A DNA stretch of 64,000 nucleotides from Clostridium sulfidigenes (GCF_000732635.1 NZ_JPMD01000003.1:1-64000); one strand, 5' to 3'. Shown: positions 37,030 through 46,305, counted from the first letter of the stretch. Notes: generated from the letters alone by a model not told the origin. Program-made: numbers and translations.

Positions 37030-37071
37030 TTAATGTGTAAAATTAGTATCTACAAGCCACCTCTTAGTCAT
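37030..37071 (-). CDS. Possible 13-residue leader peptide
   Basis: A short frame (MTKRWLVDTNFTH) with a very good ribosome site, GGGAGGAAG at 37076-37084, lies 46 bases before the GTG of the ABC exporter genes. Its position between a leader terminator and the exporter resembles drug-sensing leader peptides, whose translation is stalled by ribosome inhibitors. The peptide itself has no recognised homology. Confidence 0.45.
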   Translation of the reverse strand: MTKRWLVDTNFTH

Positions 37072-37164
37072 AATACTTCCTCCCTTTTGTCCTATAATCC
37101 CCAATCATGTTAAACTCTGCTGTCTATAAGTTTGCTATAGATATAATTAAAAATAAAAATAAAA

Positions 37165-37206
37165 AAGTCATAGTCCTATACCTCTTGGTATATAGGACTA
37201 TGACTT
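37165..37206 (-). terminator. Leader terminator upstream of the ABC exporter genes
   Basis: A perfect 16-bp stem: 37165-37180 pairs with 37191-37206 (arm AAGTCATAGTCCTATA on the minus strand), loop of 10 bases. On the minus strand the stem is followed by a run of T with few interruptions. It stands about 180 bases before the exporter start. A further copy of TATAGGAC (minus strand, 37089-37096) could pair with the same arm. Confidence 0.75.
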
Positions 37207-37330
37207 AAATCATCTATAGCGTGAATAATACTAAGGATTTAATCCTTAAATATTAAAATTCATTTTAGGCTTATGTATATCTTACTTATCTTAGTATAAA
37301 TAATTGTATTAAAAGCCTTATAAATATATA

Positions 37331-37358
37331 AAAAGTCCCGGGTTACCCTAGGACTTTT
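37331..37358 (-). terminator. Terminator after the 52-codon gene
   Basis: AAAAGTCC (37331-37338) pairs with GGACTTTT (37351-37358), with an inner GGGT/ACCC pairing. On the minus strand it lies 24 bases after the stop of the small gene and continues into T residues. Confidence 0.75.
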
Positions 37359-37381
37359 CTCACAAAATAGTTTGTTAAAAA

Positions 37382-37540
37382 TCAATCTTTTAAACCTATA
37401 TTCTGAGGCAGGGTAATATTCCAAATATTAAATTGTAAAATGTGATTATATGCACCATTAATATTGCCAGCGCCAATATTGACTCTAGCATTAACTCTAT
37501 TTCTATTCATTTCACTGATTACTAATAAATTGTTTAACAT
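37382..37540 (-). CDS. Small protein of 52 residues, unknown
   Basis: An ATG at 37540 follows a strong AGGAGGTAGGAAA site and opens 52 codons (MLNNLLVISEMNRNRVNARV, then a Gly/Asn/Ile-rich part NIGAGNINGAYNHILQFNIW and a short tail). The promoter is nearly ideal (TTGACA, 18 bases, TATAAT at 37610-37639) and a terminator follows, so this is an independent and probably strongly expressed gene. No Cys, no signal peptide and no family that I recognise. It could be a regulatory peptide, a bacteriocin-like precursor or a structural small protein. Confidence 0.6.
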   Translation of the reverse strand: MLNNLLVISEMNRNRVNARVNIGAGNINGAYNHILQFNIWNITLPQNIGLKD

Positions 37541-37609
37541 TTTCCTACCTCCTTTTTCAAAATTTATTTTCTAGTTTTATTTAGTTTTACTAATTTTTAC
37601 TACCCTTTT

Positions 37610-37639
37610 ATTATATACAATTAATATAAATAATGTCAA
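37610..37639 (-). promoter_or_regulatory. Sigma-A-type promoter of the 52-codon gene
   Basis: On the minus strand, TTGACA (37634-37639) and TATAAT (37610-37615) are separated by 18 bases. Both boxes are exact consensus. They stand about 70 bases before the ATG at 37540. Confidence 0.75.
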
Positions 37640-37704
37640 TGACTTTTTCTAAATTTTTTGAATTTATAAAATATAACCTCTATTCAATATAATTTTATGA
37701 AAAA

Positions 37705-37727
37705 TAGCCACTATTAAATAGTGGCTA
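37705..37727 (-). terminator. Terminator after the SSAT-like gene
   Basis: TAGCCACTAT (37705-37714) pairs with ATAGTGGCTA (37718-37727), loop of three. On the minus strand the stem is followed by TTTTTCAT. It lies 75 bases beyond the stop at 37803. Confidence 0.8.
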
Positions 37728-37802
37728 AGAAATCAAAATTTTAAATGTATAAACCATATTATATATTAAAATTTTACCTATCATTTAAAATGTAATTATA
37801 AA

Positions 37803-38309
37803 TTAGAATTCTGATGCTAAATTAGTTAATGCTTTATCACATACTCTATATACAGTCCATTCATCCATTGGTATTGCTCCAAGTTGCTTATAGAATTTTA
37901 TTGATGGTTCATTCCAATCAATACACCACCATTCAAATCTACCGCAATCTCTTTCTACTGCTAATTTAGCTAAGAATGAAAGAAGTGCTTTTCCCATTCC
38001 TTTTCCTCTCATTTCAGGTCTCACATATAAATCTTCTAAATATAAACCTGGTTTACCTGTGAAGGTTGAGAAGTTGTGGAAAAATAATGCAAAGCTTACT
38101 GGTGTACCTTCATACTCCCCAATTACTACTTGAGCTGCCTTTCTTACAAATAATGATTCCATTAAAATTTCTTCAGTAGCAACTACTTCATTTAAAAGCT
38201 TTTCATAATCTGCTAATTCCTTTATAAATTTTAGAATTAAAGGTATATCCTTCTCTTCAGCAAATCTTAAAGTATAATTTTCTACTTTAGTTTTTATTGT
38301 ACCTTCCAT
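37803..38309 (-). CDS. GNAT N-acetyltransferase, spermidine/diamine-type (SSAT-like)
   Basis: 168 residues. LRFAEEKDIPLILKFIKELA and KLLNEVVATEEILMESLF, then LYLEDLYVRPEMRGKGMGKA (acetyl-CoA loop) and RFEWWCIDWNEPSIKFYKQL, match the SSAT-like acetyltransferases of eukaryotes and bacteria, which act on polyamines, thialysine or amino acids. The ATG at 38309 was chosen because GGGGGATTTTTAAT precedes it. It is the 22nd GNAT locus of the window but lies outside the dense island and has its own terminator. Confidence 0.87.
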   Translation of the reverse strand: MEGTIKTKVENYTLRFAEEKDIPLILKFIKELADYEKLLNEVVATEEILMESLFVRKAAQVVIGEYEGTPVSFALFFHNFSTFTGKPGLYLEDLYVRPEMRGKGMGKALLSFLAKLAVERDCGRFEWWCIDWNEPSIKFYKQLGAIPMDEWTVYRVCDKALTNLASEF

Positions 38310-38406
38310 ATTAAAAATCCCCCTATAATACATCTTTATATTTTGAAAGTTAATAAACTTTCTATAATTATATTAACCCTTTACATAGGAGTTTGTAAAT
38401 ATGCTT

Positions 38407-38820
38407 TTATTTATACTTAGATAAGTCCCATTTGCTTGTGGTAGGTCTTTCCCTTATTTCTTTTGATATATTCTTTGTTAATAACACAAAAAATATAAAA
38501 GATACTCCTGAAATTAAAAAATATTTCTTAACGTATTCTTTATTTCCTTCAATAGTTAATTTAACAGAATTTATATCTATTTCTTCATATTCCTCTTTTT
38601 CATTATTAACCATGTACTCTAAAGTATCCTCTGCCTCTATTATTTTAATACCAATAAAAGTTCCATTTCCAGCAAACCATACCATTATACAAATAAGTAT
38701 GGCAATACATCCATTTTTAAATCTACTTTCAGATAATCTGTAATTAATAAGTATATTTTTTACCATATAAATTACTGTTATGAAAACTAATAACATATTT
38801 AGTCCTACTATTATATACAT
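38407..38820 (-). CDS. Hypothetical membrane protein
   Basis: 137 residues with three hydrophobic segments (YIIVGLNMLLVFITVIYMV; IAILICIMVWFAGNGTFI; YFLISGVSFIFFVLLT) around an acidic stretch of about 35 residues (EAEDTLEYMVNNEKEEYEEI). No family was recognised. GGGGGATATC precedes the ATG. It stands alone between the SSAT-like and subtilisin genes. Confidence 0.6.
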   Translation of the reverse strand: MYIIVGLNMLLVFITVIYMVKNILINYRLSESRFKNGCIAILICIMVWFAGNGTFIGIKIIEAEDTLEYMVNNEKEEYEEIDINSVKLTIEGNKEYVKKYFLISGVSFIFFVLLTKNISKEIRERPTTSKWDLSKYK

Positions 38821-38884
38821 GATATCCCCCTTAACATTTTAATACAATTATACCATATATGTAACAATGTATATATATGGTATG

Positions 38885-38918
38885 AAAATATCCTAGGCAT
38901 TACTACCTAGGATATTTT
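38885..38918 (-). terminator. Terminator after the cell-wall subtilisin gene
   Basis: AAAATATCCTAGG (38885-38897) pairs with CCTAGGATATTTT (38906-38918), loop of eight. It lies just beyond the stop at 38933. Confidence 0.85.
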
Positions 38919-38932
38919 ACTATTTCCTTATT

Positions 38933-41900
38933 TTATTTATTATTTATTCTATTTACTAAGTCTTGTACAGCTGCTTTATTAACCTGTCCACCAACTTCTA
39001 CTATTTTCTTAACTAACATCTTATCTGCTAAAGACTTTTGTTTATCAGATAAATTAGAATTAGTTATTATAACTGGTGAACCTGTTTTAGCTGCTAGAGG
39101 TGCAACTACTAGAGAATCTACTAACTTCATGCTTTCAGTTACATACATATTCTTTTGCTCTTTTGCAAATAATTTTTCTATAACTAATGCATTAGTTTCG
39201 TATCTATTTGCCCCTCCTATCCTATTTTTAGATATATCCTCAGATGTGATTTTATTTAAATCTTTCATAACTGAGTCCTTAACTACACTTTCTCCACCTA
39301 TAACATAAGCTGATTTAAGTTTTTGATTCTTAAGCCATGATAATACTTTCTTAGGAACCTTTTTGGCTTCAACTAATATTATTGGAGTCTTATCTGTAGC
39401 TGCTTTAGATGAAATAGTTAATGCATCTGCTGGAGCATATCCACCTGCTACATAGATATTTTCAACATTCTTTTGTCTATCTATTTGTGTAGCCACTGCT
39501 AGTGAAGTTTCATATCTATTTGCTCCACCTAATCTTACTACATCAATTCCCATCTTAGCCATCTCTTTAACTGTAGCTTCAGATATAACACTTGTTCCAC
39601 CTACTACATAAACTGTTTTAACATCTAATCTCTTTAATTCAGTCTTAGTAGCTTCAGTTAATTTACCAGCTTCAGTTAATAATATTGGTGCATCGTAGTT
39701 TGCTGCAAGAGGTGCTGCTACTAAAGCATCAGCATAAGCTGTTCCATTAGCTATTACAGCCATATCTGAATTCTTCCAACCAGTCTTACTAACTTCTACT
39801 GCTGTTGCATATCTATCTTTTCCATATAATCTACCAGTAGACTCAACAATCTTTTTAACCTTTTTAATAGTTATTTCTTTAACAGTTGTATTTCCTGCAT
39901 CATCTATAGCTTCAACAGAAATCTTATTTTCACCTTCAGCTAATTTTACTTCATAAGCTAAATCATATTTAGCACTTTCTAAATCATTAAAGTATGACCA
40001 ATCTGGTGCTATTGTTTTAACAACATTACCATTTACCTTAACTTTTAAGCTTGGTAGGTTATCGTTTATTTTACCAGAAATAATTACTGAATCTTTAGTA
40101 GTTTCAGATGGTACAGCTTCAAGATTAACTACTGGTGCTGTGGTATCTACAAATATTTTATGAGCAAATTCTATCTTATTATTTGCAGCATCTACAGCTG
40201 CAACCATAATACTATGATATCCATCTTTTAATTCTACTTCTGTTGAGAAGTTCCAAAGACCACTATGCGTATCAAAGGTTAATGGTACATTCTTTCCATT
40301 TACAGTAAACTCAGATATAGATGAAGCATCCTTTACAGTACCTTCAACAGCTACCTTTCCACTATTTGATACTCCAAAGAATTTTGGTCCAGTAACCATT
40401 ACTGTTGGAATTGTAGTATCTCCTTGTACTGCTCCTGTAGGCTCTTTATATTCTCCTGCAGTTGCCTCTGTTACTTTAATAGATGTTTTATTTTGTGCAT
40501 AATCATAGATTTCTACAGAACATTTTTTATAATCTAACTTGCTTAAATCAAATTTTCCTGTTGCATTTTCTTCTACTGCTTTACCATCACTAATAAGCAC
40601 ATATTTAAAAATATGACCCTTATTATTGTCTTCTGCAATTACTTCTAATTGTTTAGTATCCTTATTATAATTAACTTTATTAACTACAGGGGCCTTTGTA
40701 TCAACATTTACTTTAAAGTCAAAGTTTTGCCATTTAGCATTTTCATAATCTACTTTTGCTTTAACTCTATAAGTATATTCACCATCTGAAACTATCTTAT
40801 TGTTAACAGTTCCATCCCAAGTAGCATCTTTACGGATACTATACTTATCATATTTTCCATCGTGGTAATGTTTTCCTACTTTAAAATCTTGAGTTAAATT
40901 TCTTATAACTTTTCCATCTTTATCTAATACCTCTATATCTAGTTCCTTCATATTTCTTAAGTAAGAAAGAACAGGTAATATTGTATCATTTGCTCCATCA
41001 CCATTTGGAGAGAATGCAATTTTATTTCCATCTGCCTTTTCACCTGATAAATCTACACCTAGGAAATCTATATTATCATTAACTATAGATGTAACTCCAT
41101 AGAAAGATGCTCTTTTTGTTTCATAGATTGATGCATCTATAGCTGGAGCTTTGTCCCATTCACCTTTAAATCCTAAATATGGAATACTTAAAGTTGGGTT
41201 TGTATCTGTAGGATCAGTTAAAGTTACAAATCCTTCTACATATCCACCATTTACAAAAACTTCTTCAATAGATTTTTTATTCATTCCAGTTATAGCATTG
41301 TTTAGATCCACAGTAGCAGTAATTTGAGTTTTACCCTTTGCAGCTACTTTAATTGAATTATTACTAAATGATATTGGGAATTTTTTAGTGCCTTTATTAA
41401 TTATATTTTGAGCTTCTAAGTAAGTGTATTGTTCATCAACTAAATCTGTTTGAACAGTACCTGCCACATTATAAGTTAATTCTTTGTCACTAAAATTTTG
41501 AACTTCTATAGTAAATGTAGCACTATTACCTTTAATCTCTTTTAGATTAACCTTACATTCACCAGTGGTTGTATCTGTAACTATGGCAGGTGTGGTTGTA
41601 GACGCTTGAAGATCCATAACTCCTGCACCTTGTCTTCTAGGTGATGTATAGTTAGGTCCTGCAACAACGCCTTCTGCCTGATTTGGTCCATTGTCTACAT
41701 GAGCTACAGCTGTACTCATCATTAACTTTTTAGCCATTTTAGCTCTTGCTTCACCAGTTAATTTAAATTCTTTATCTACTCTTTGAAGTACTAGGGCTGA
41801 CCCACCAGCTACATGTGGTGCTGCCATAGATGTACCACTCATATTTCCATAATTATTATTATTAAGTGTTGACCATATATTTCCACCAGGGGCAGTAATT

Positions 41901-43585
41901 TCAGGTTTAAACTCTAAATTTGGAGTAGTTCCCCATGATGTAAAATCTGACATACTTCCTTTAACTGTATTAGGAACTGATACAGTGTTTCCATTTGCTA
42001 CAACCTTAACTTCTGAAGTTTTTAGTTGTTTTGCAATTTTAGCACCATATGAATTTCCTATAAACAACGCTGGAATTGTTCCGCCTTCTGGATACATCAT
42101 ACTTATAAGTCCTTCTCCACCACCAGCATTATTATAAACTACAACCGCAGTAGCACCTGCTGCTTCAGCATTAGCTATTTTATCTGTAAAATTATATCCA
42201 CCACGTTCAATCAAAGCTAAATTACCTTTAACTTCTGCTGGGAAATGTTCTGGTAATCCACCTAGTCCACAATCTACAGCTTTTAGTTCTTTTCCTTTAA
42301 ATACAGATAAAATATCTGTTCCTGATAAAGTGTATGGAGCTATATTCTTTTCTCCATCAATTGAAAACTCTAATCCAAATCCAGTAACAACATTGTTTTC
42401 TATAGATGCTACTTGAAGAGAATCTGTTGCTAACCCTGGAGAACCAACAACACCATAATCAGGATTTTCAGTATATGGATTATCATGCCCATCTCCAAAC
42501 ACGTTAGAGTTTCCTGCTGATATTGCCATAACTACACCATTATCTACAGCTCTATTAACAGCAACTTGTTCTAAATCTGTATCATCTACAAAGGATGCTG
42601 TTGAACCTAAACTCATATTAATAACATCTGCACCAAGTAGTACTGAATCATCTATAGCCTTAACTATAACATCACCAAAGGTAGAAGCCATAGATGGATC
42701 ATTACCAAATACTTTCATGGCAAGAATTTGTGCTTCCGGAGCAACTCCTTTGATTCCATCCTTGCTAGTATCTCCATTAGCTCCTACTGTTCCTGCAACG
42801 TGCATACCATGCATTGAAGCATCTGGACCTAAATCTAAGATTTCTTGATTATTATCCATGTAGTTATATCCATATGGAACCTTTGAAGTTCTATAAGTAC
42901 CTGGTAATTTCTTTTCCTTAGATATAGCTTGTACTTCATCTGATTGAAGCTCAGCTTTACTTTGATCTGTAAGAACCATATCTCTATGTGTTGAATCCAC
43001 ACCAGTATCAATAACTGCTACTACTGTACCTTCCCCATTGTAACCACTAGCCCAGGTTTGCTCCGTTTTTATGATTTCACCACTATTATTCATCATAGGC
43101 TCTGGTCTTTCATATTCATTAGCAATAGTAACTGACTTAACTCCAGCCATACTTTCAAGATTTTTAGCTTGTCCTAGCGTAGTTTTCATACTAAATCCAT
43201 TAGCTACATTAGTGAAGCTATTTATAACTTCAAATTTAATTCCTTTAGAACTCATCTTACTTTGTAAAGAGCGTTGTTCTTTTAAAACTTGGTTTTGAAG
43301 TTTACCAACTTCAAATTTACTCATTTCATCAAGTTTTATACCCTTTTTAGTAGCCTTTTCAAGTACAGCCTCACTGTCTAATTCTACTATAATTCTAACT
43401 TCATCAGAGTCCTTAATTGTTTGTAGTGCTGGCTCTTGTTTTATCTGAGCCTGTAACACCATTAGTTTTTCTTTGCTTTCTCCCAAAGACTTAACTAGTT
43501 CGTTAGGCGATGCAAAAGCTGTCATTGTTGAACCTAACACTAAAGATAGAGCTAGTCCAACAGATATGCCCTTTTTAAAGTTCAT
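38933..43585 (-). CDS. Cell-surface S8 subtilisin protease with CWB2 repeats
   Basis: 1550 residues, lactocepin/C5a-peptidase type. A signal peptide (about 1-25), an inhibitor-I9-type propeptide (about 60-155) and the S8 domain follow in order, with Asp193 in VIDTGVDSTH, His259 in MHGMHVAGTVG and Ser586 in GTSMAAPHVAG. A protease-associated insert (about 415-530) interrupts the catalytic domain. Fn3-like and Ig-like beta domains fill the middle. The last 295 residues contain three CWB2 repeats (first: STGRLYGKDRYATAVEVSK) that hold the protein to the cell wall through anionic polymers. Probable roles are nutrient peptide release and host-protein cleavage. The ATG follows AAGGGGG. Confidence 0.93.
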   Translation of the reverse strand: MNFKKGISVGLALSLVLGSTMTAFASPNELVKSLGESKEKLMVLQAQIKQEPALQTIKDSDEVRIIVELDSEAVLEKATKKGIKLDEMSKFEVGKLQNQVLKEQRSLQSKMSSKGIKFEVINSFTNVANGFSMKTTLGQAKNLESMAGVKSVTIANEYERPEPMMNNSGEIIKTEQTWASGYNGEGTVVAVIDTGVDSTHRDMVLTDQSKAELQSDEVQAISKEKKLPGTYRTSKVPYGYNYMDNNQEILDLGPDASMHGMHVAGTVGANGDTSKDGIKGVAPEAQILAMKVFGNDPSMASTFGDVIVKAIDDSVLLGADVINMSLGSTASFVDDTDLEQVAVNRAVDNGVVMAISAGNSNVFGDGHDNPYTENPDYGVVGSPGLATDSLQVASIENNVVTGFGLEFSIDGEKNIAPYTLSGTDILSVFKGKELKAVDCGLGGLPEHFPAEVKGNLALIERGGYNFTDKIANAEAAGATAVVVYNNAGGGEGLISMMYPEGGTIPALFIGNSYGAKIAKQLKTSEVKVVANGNTVSVPNTVKGSMSDFTSWGTTPNLEFKPEITAPGGNIWSTLNNNNYGNMSGTSMAAPHVAGGSALVLQRVDKEFKLTGEARAKMAKKLMMSTAVAHVDNGPNQAEGVVAGPNYTSPRRQGAGVMDLQASTTTPAIVTDTTTGECKVNLKEIKGNSATFTIEVQNFSDKELTYNVAGTVQTDLVDEQYTYLEAQNIINKGTKKFPISFSNNSIKVAAKGKTQITATVDLNNAITGMNKKSIEEVFVNGGYVEGFVTLTDPTDTNPTLSIPYLGFKGEWDKAPAIDASIYETKRASFYGVTSIVNDNIDFLGVDLSGEKADGNKIAFSPNGDGANDTILPVLSYLRNMKELDIEVLDKDGKVIRNLTQDFKVGKHYHDGKYDKYSIRKDATWDGTVNNKIVSDGEYTYRVKAKVDYENAKWQNFDFKVNVDTKAPVVNKVNYNKDTKQLEVIAEDNNKGHIFKYVLISDGKAVEENATGKFDLSKLDYKKCSVEIYDYAQNKTSIKVTEATAGEYKEPTGAVQGDTTIPTVMVTGPKFFGVSNSGKVAVEGTVKDASSISEFTVNGKNVPLTFDTHSGLWNFSTEVELKDGYHSIMVAAVDAANNKIEFAHKIFVDTTAPVVNLEAVPSETTKDSVIISGKINDNLPSLKVKVNGNVVKTIAPDWSYFNDLESAKYDLAYEVKLAEGENKISVEAIDDAGNTTVKEITIKKVKKIVESTGRLYGKDRYATAVEVSKTGWKNSDMAVIANGTAYADALVAAPLAANYDAPILLTEAGKLTEATKTELKRLDVKTVYVVGGTSVISEATVKEMAKMGIDVVRLGGANRYETSLAVATQIDRQKNVENIYVAGGYAPADALTISSKAATDKTPIILVEAKKVPKKVLSWLKNQKLKSAYVIGGESVVKDSVMKDLNKITSEDISKNRIGGANRYETNALVIEKLFAKEQKNMYVTESMKLVDSLVVAPLAAKTGSPVIITNSNLSDKQKSLADKMLVKKIVEVGGQVNKAAVQDLVNRINNK

Positions 43586-44101
43586 TAAATTACCCCCTTG
43601 ATATATAATTTTCTTAACCTTATATGATATGCATATAAACTTATTAACTTGTGTTAATTGTTTTATATACTTTTAAGAATATATTAACAGTATAAGAATT
43701 TATTTCAATAAAAAAATTATCTGATTTTTCTTCCATAAACACTAATCTATTACATAAAAATACTTTTTATTGTTTTTTTATCCATGTATTTGGTATTTTT
43801 TCAACATGTAAATCCACAATAATCCAAATATCTACATTATTTCGAAAATAAAGTATAACAAAAATTTTAATTTCGTATACCTAATCATTCTTAATTTTAT
43901 TTACAATTTATATTTTGTTAACTATATATTCATTGATTTTATAATCAAATTATGATTTAAAATCACATTGATTTATTATATATTCATCCATTTTATCTAT
44001 TATTAAGTATAAATAAGCCATCTTATATAGTATAATAAAATGCATAATATACTAATTATTGCTTACCCTACTATTTAATAAATAATTAAGGAGAGTTTTA
44101 T
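43586..44101. other. AT-rich intergenic region between divergent genes
   Basis: 516 bases with no gene. It must hold the promoters of the subtilisin gene (minus) and of the methyltransferase gene (plus). The sequence is so AT-rich that I cannot pick out boxes with confidence. AAGGAGAG just before 44102 is the ribosome site of the methyltransferase. Confidence 0.6.
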
Positions 44102-44893
44102 ATGAATCCAAATAAAAACTTACTAATAAAAAATGCTGTTCATGAAAGTTATAAAAGCATAGCTCTCGGTAAGACAGATAAAAATAGTTGCTGTAGCACT
44201 AGTAAAATATCTCTTAAAAAGTCCGCAGTGGAAATTTCAAATAAAATAGGGTACTCTGAAGAAGAAATAAACTCTGTACCTTCAGGAGTAAATATGGGAC
44301 TTGGCTGTGGTAATCCTCTTTCTATATCTAAGTTGAGTCCTAATGAAACTCTTTTGGATTTGGGAAGCGGCGGTGGATTTGATTGTTTTCTAGCTTCAAA
44401 AAAAGTTGGTCCTACGGGTTTTGTAATTGGAGTTGATATGACTCATGAAATGTTAAGAAAAGCTCGAATGGCAGCCTCTCAAAACGGCTATAAAAATATA
44501 GATTTTAGACTTGGCGAAATTGAAAACTTACCTGTAGCAGACAACATTGTAGATGTAGTTATTTCTAACTGTGTTATAAATCTATCTCCAAATAAACAAA
44601 GGGTTTATGATGAAATATATAGAGTTCTAAAACCTGGTGGACGTATTGCAATTTCTGATATAGTTTTAATGAGGGAACTTACAGAGGACATGAAGGCGGA
44701 TGAATCTTTATATTGTGGGTGAGTTACTGGTGCTTCTTCAGTTGAAGAATTAGAAGTATACTTAAAAAACTCAGGTTTTAAAGAAATTAATATAACTACT
44801 AAAGCTGTTCCTAAGGAATATGAGGAAAAGTGGGGACATAATCTTAAAGTTGGAGAATACATAATGTCTTCATATATAAAAGCATTTAAATAA
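44102..44893 (+). CDS. arsM: Arsenite methyltransferase, probable selenoprotein (Sec at codon 207)
   Basis: A 263-residue methyltransferase that uses SAM to methylate As(III). Visible motifs are SCCSTSK near residue 30, GLGCGNP near 62 and the SAM loop LLDLGSGGGFDCFLASKKVG. At codon 207 (44720-44722) a TGA stands where ArsM proteins have the arsenic-binding Cys of the CG-C-V-x-G-A motif: here YCG-TGA-VTGAS. The frame then continues, fully typical, for 56 residues to TAA at 44891. A stem-loop follows the TGA directly (see 44731-44752). I therefore annotate selenocysteine insertion, not premature termination. No sel genes are in this window, so this must be checked. The start has AAGGAGAG. No other ars genes lie nearby. 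Confidence 0.8.
44731..44752 (+). promoter_or_regulatory. Candidate bacterial SECIS element
   Basis: In the RNA after the UGA (44720-44722), UUCUUC (44734-44739) pairs with GAAGAA (44744-44749) around a four-base loop AGUU. A lower U-A and G-U pair extends the stem (44731-44732 with 44751-44752) beyond one mismatch. The loop has G at its second position, 18 bases after the UGA, matching the position and form of known bacterial SECIS elements bound by SelB. Confidence 0.65.
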
Positions 44894-44903
44894 TACTTAA
44901 ATA

Positions 44904-44939
44904 AAAAATGATTAGAGTTAATTGACTCTAATCATTTTT
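44904..44939. terminator. Bidirectional terminator
   Basis: AAAAATGATTAGAGT (44904-44918) pairs perfectly with 44925-44939, loop TAATTG. It ends both the methyltransferase gene (plus) and hisS (minus) and supplies T runs in either direction. Confidence 0.88.
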
Positions 44940-44988
44940 ACACTAAAAATGTTATATCATTTATTAAATTTTAATACTACCATTATAA

Positions 44989-46305
44989 TTATCTACTATT
45001 TAAAATTGAAATACATTCTTTTGTAGATACTAATTGTTGTTCACCATTTTCCATATTTTTCAACAGAATTTTATTAGATGTTTTCTCATCTTCTCCAATA
45101 ATAATAACATATGGTATAGCTAATTTATTTGCATATTTCATTTTCTTAGCAAACTTTCCACCTTCAAGGTAAATATCAACCTTAATCTCAGATTGTCTTA
45201 ATTGATTACAAACTTCAATACCATAATCAAAATCTTCATCCATTGGTATCACTAAAACATCTATAAGTGAATTACTATCTAAATCTATAATATTGCTTTC
45301 CATAAAACTCCAAAATAATCTTGTTAATCCAATAGATATACCAACCCCTGGAAGTTTTTTATCAGTATAGAACTGGGCTAAATCATCATATCTCCCACCT
45401 GAACACACTGAACCAAATTCCGGATAATCATCTAAGAATGTTTCATATACTGTTCCAGTATAATAATCTAATCCTCTAGTTATCTTAAAGTCAATTACAT
45501 AATTTTTATCCGGAATTCCAAAAGCTTTTATATACTTATTTACAGTTTCTAATTCTTCAACACCTTCTAAAAATCTTTCGTTGGTCACTGAACTATTTTT
45601 TAAGAACTGAATCTTCTCCTCATTGCTACCTTCTATAGTTATAAATTTAATAACCTCATCTATTCCTTCACTGGTTATTATATATTCCTCTAATTCTTCT
45701 CTGACCTTGGCTTCTCCAATCTTTTCAATTTTATCTACAACTCTTAATACCTCTATATAATTATCTATATTTAAACTTCTTAAAAATCCATCTAGGATTT
45801 TTCTATTATTAATTCTTATTTTAAAGTTATCAAAGCCTAACTCTTTAAATATTTTATATATAGTACTAGGAATCTGAGCATCATTTACTATGCTTAATGC
45901 TCCATTGCCAATTACATCTACATCACACTGATAAAATTCTCTAAATCTACCCCTCTGATTCCTCTCACCTCTATAAACTTTTCCAATTTGATATCTTTTA
46001 AATGGAAAGGCTATTTCTTCCATGTGTTGAGCTACATAACGTGCAAGTGGTACTGTTAAGTCAAATCTTAATGCCATCTCTGTACTACCCTTAGTTAAAG
46101 TATATATTTGCTTTTCTGTGTCTCCACCAGTTTTAGCAAGTAATACTTCACTTTTTTCAATTATAGGAGTGTCTATAGGTAGAAATCCAAAAGACTCATA
46201 ATTTCTTCTAATGACATCATAAACATTATTAAATGCTACTTGCTCTCTTGGAGTAAGCTCCATAAATCCTGGCAATATACTAGGCTTTGTTATTTTTGTA
46301 CTCAT
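44989..46305 (-). CDS. hisS: Histidine--tRNA ligase
   Basis: 438 residues, class II synthetase. LPGFMELTPREQVAFNNVYD opens the protein. Motif 2 is KRYQIGKVYRGERNQRGRFR, and the His-specific motifs appear as RGLDYYTGTVYE and GVGISIGLTRLFWSF (motif 3). It is somewhat longer than usual (about 415-425) and has a distinctive N-terminus, so it may be a second, divergent HisRS type. A leader peptide with three His codons and a terminator lie upstream, which suggests that expression responds to charged tRNA-His. Confidence 0.9.
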   Translation of the reverse strand: MSTKITKPSILPGFMELTPREQVAFNNVYDVIRRNYESFGFLPIDTPIIEKSEVLLAKTGGDTEKQIYTLTKGSTEMALRFDLTVPLARYVAQHMEEIAFPFKRYQIGKVYRGERNQRGRFREFYQCDVDVIGNGALSIVNDAQIPSTIYKIFKELGFDNFKIRINNRKILDGFLRSLNIDNYIEVLRVVDKIEKIGEAKVREELEEYIITSEGIDEVIKFITIEGSNEEKIQFLKNSSVTNERFLEGVEELETVNKYIKAFGIPDKNYVIDFKITRGLDYYTGTVYETFLDDYPEFGSVCSGGRYDDLAQFYTDKKLPGVGISIGLTRLFWSFMESNIIDLDSNSLIDVLVIPMDEDFDYGIEVCNQLRQSEIKVDIYLEGGKFAKKMKYANKLAIPYVIIIGEDEKTSNKILLKNMENGEQQLVSTKECISILNSR

